Source: Gammaproteobacteria bacterium
GTDB lineage: Bacteria; Pseudomonadota; Gammaproteobacteria; SZUA-229
Assembly: GCA_023136715.1 (NCBI GenBank)
Contig: JAGLQT010000148.1
Coordinates: 1-14,039, forward strand
Direction of reading: 5' to 3'
DNA length: 14,039 bases
Under the pieces are notes generated by a model. That model ran no database searches and was not told where the DNA came from. It saw only the letters and a program-made list of their open reading frames with translations. The position numbers and the translations under genes are program-made. Shown piece after piece: positions 13,169-14,039 of this stretch (its first letter is position 1; every line of letters begins with the position of its first letter).

Positions 13169-13834
13169 ATGATCAAACGCTACGCAAAAAAACTATTCAT
13201 TGTCGCTCTGCTTATCACCGCAGGCATCTTGCTGGAATTCTACGGCCTGCTCGATGCCGAAAAAATGCTCAACATCGCCAGAGGTTACGCTGATCAATGG
13301 TGGCTGGCAGTGGTGTTAATCCTACTACAGGCCGTGTTGTTTACTTTTGCACTAGCAGGTTCATTCTTCCTCTGGATAGCCGCACCTCTGTACCCCCCCG
13401 CCATGGCCACCTTCATCCTCGCTGCAGGCGGCACCCTTGGTGGTATTGGTGCCTACTGGTTTTCACAACGCCTCACCGATGAATGGATAGAAAAAATCGA
13501 AAACTCCCACGCCTACAAACTATTACATAAACAGGATAACTTCTTTGCCTTATTCGCACTACGCGTTTTCCCAGCCTTCCCGCATTCGCTAGTTAATTAC
13601 AGCTCTGGCATGCTCAAAGTTAAACTCAGCCACTTCATAGCCGCCGCCATGTTGGGTATCGGCATCAAGTCCTACATCTATGCCGATGTAATCTACAATG
13701 CCACCACGTCCGCCTCGCTGGATGAGTTGATGAACATATCCACCTATGGGCCATTGGTGTTGTTGTCTGCTTTGACATTGGTTGGGGTGTTTATTAAGTA
13801 CAAAATGACAGAAAAGAACAAAAAACTCGATTAA
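13169..13834 (+). CDS. VTT-domain (DedA/TVP38-TMEM64-like) membrane protein
   Basis: A 221-aa multi-pass inner-membrane protein. Hydrophobic helices lie near 9-27, 45-75, 78-98, 125-140, 153-175 and 190-208. The VTT core is visible in two blocks: AAPLYPPAMATFILAAGG with GGIGAYW (71-97), and FALRVFPAFPHSLVNYSSG with the helix after it (128-170), which carries the conserved R132 and the re-entrant-loop prolines. Members of this superfamily have been linked to lipid scrambling and to undecaprenyl-phosphate or phosphatidylethanolamine transport. As third gene of the operon, 23 bases after the CDP-alcohol transferase, it may translocate the lipid made by the first two enzymes (inference). ATG 13169 is the first start; its ribosome binding site is weak. 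No intrinsic terminator is evident in the 188 bases downstream. Confidence 0.85.
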   Translation: MIKRYAKKLFIVALLITAGILLEFYGLLDAEKMLNIARGYADQWWLAVVLILLQAVLFTFALAGSFFLWIAAPLYPPAMATFILAAGGTLGGIGAYWFSQRLTDEWIEKIENSHAYKLLHKQDNFFALFALRVFPAFPHSLVNYSSGMLKVKLSHFIAAAMLGIGIKSYIYADVIYNATTSASLDELMNISTYGPLVLLSALTLVGVFIKYKMTEKNKKLD

Positions 13835-14022
13835 CAATTTGGCATGTATGCTTTCGACTGCTGGCTCGATCTAACCGGAAGTATTCATTCCCTGCCAGCT
13901 GGAGACTTAAATATCAGACTCAATTTGTTATAGTTACTTAAAAGTTATTTGCGGTAGATTATTTGAAATAAACAATATCAATGTAGTACTAATAATTAGT
14001 TCCAATTAAATTACGGATTTTT

Positions 14023-14039
14023 ATGAGGAAAAAGATCAA
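14023..14039 (+). CDS. Possible start of a further gene at the right edge
   Basis: The final bases read ATG followed by AGG AAA AAG ATC (MRKKI) and run off the window. A basic start like this is common for exported or membrane proteins. There is no good ribosome binding site, and the preceding AT-rich 188 bases hold no convincing promoter. This is only a suggestion. Confidence 0.3.

Noticed and set aside
13885..13905. CCAGCTGG palindrome and CTGGC/GCCAG pairing after the VTT gene as a terminator
   Set aside because: The palindrome cannot fold on itself with a loop, the longer pairing spans a loop of about 30 bases, and no T-run follows.
1..14039. Mobile element, phage, CRISPR, toxin-antitoxin or defence system
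   Set aside because: No transposase, integrase, terminal repeats, spaced direct repeats, Cas or toxin-like genes are seen; all clear genes are metabolic, lipid, envelope, nucleoid or ribosome-associated.

Overview
The window looks like a chromosomal segment of a Gram-negative bacterium, most likely a gammaproteobacterium. It encodes outer-membrane proteins (a general porin with C-terminal Phe and a YfaZ-like barrel), a YbhP-like hydrolase, an HPF/RaiA-type ribosome factor and a Lys/Ala-rich histone H1-like protein. Base composition is moderately AT-rich by eye. I see no rRNA, tRNA, CRISPR, IS element, integrase or phage gene. The genus cannot be read from this sequence.

Left part (1-4581). 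The first 674 bases are the N-terminal part of a membrane sensor (chemoreceptor or sensor kinase) on the minus strand, cut by the window edge just as a HAMP domain begins. A 309-base AT-rich gap separates it from a plus-strand operon. That operon holds a 659-aa class II aldolase fused to a short-chain dehydrogenase, an MtnA-family sugar-phosphate isomerase overlapping it by one base (TAATG), and a small exported four-Cys protein 2 bases further on. An isomerase plus a class II aldolase is the core of the DHAP shunt, which salvages 5-deoxyribose or 5-methylthioribose phosphates made from radical-SAM and polyamine by-products. Here the aldolase also carries its own oxidoreductase for the aldehyde product.

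Middle (4624-9295, all minus strand). A porin with a clear intrinsic terminator is preceded by an H1-like DNA-binding protein and a 952-aa three-domain lipid enzyme (ACP, fatty acyl-AMP ligase, PlsC acyltransferase). The lipid enzyme looks like a self-contained machine for activating a fatty acid, loading it on its own carrier and esterifying it to a glycerolipid. A 236-base divergent control region follows. On its far side, on the plus strand, are an HPF/RaiA protein fused to a cold-shock-like domain and a two-CBS-domain protein, probably co-transcribed.

Right part (10582-14039). A YfaZ-like outer-membrane protein and a YbhP-like endonuclease/exonuclease/phosphatase-fold hydrolase lie on the minus strand. 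Divergent from them is a compact plus-strand operon: a bacterial homologue of archaeal CDP-archaeol synthase (CarS), a CDP-alcohol phosphotransferase with an intact catalytic motif, and a VTT/DedA-like membrane protein. Together these suggest an uncharacterised route that makes a CDP-activated lipid, adds a head group and moves the product across the membrane. The last 17 bases may open another gene.

The two best candidates for undescribed biology are the CarS-like/CDP-alcohol transferase/VTT operon and the aldolase-dehydrogenase/isomerase operon. The ACP-FAAL-PlsC fusion is a third point of interest.
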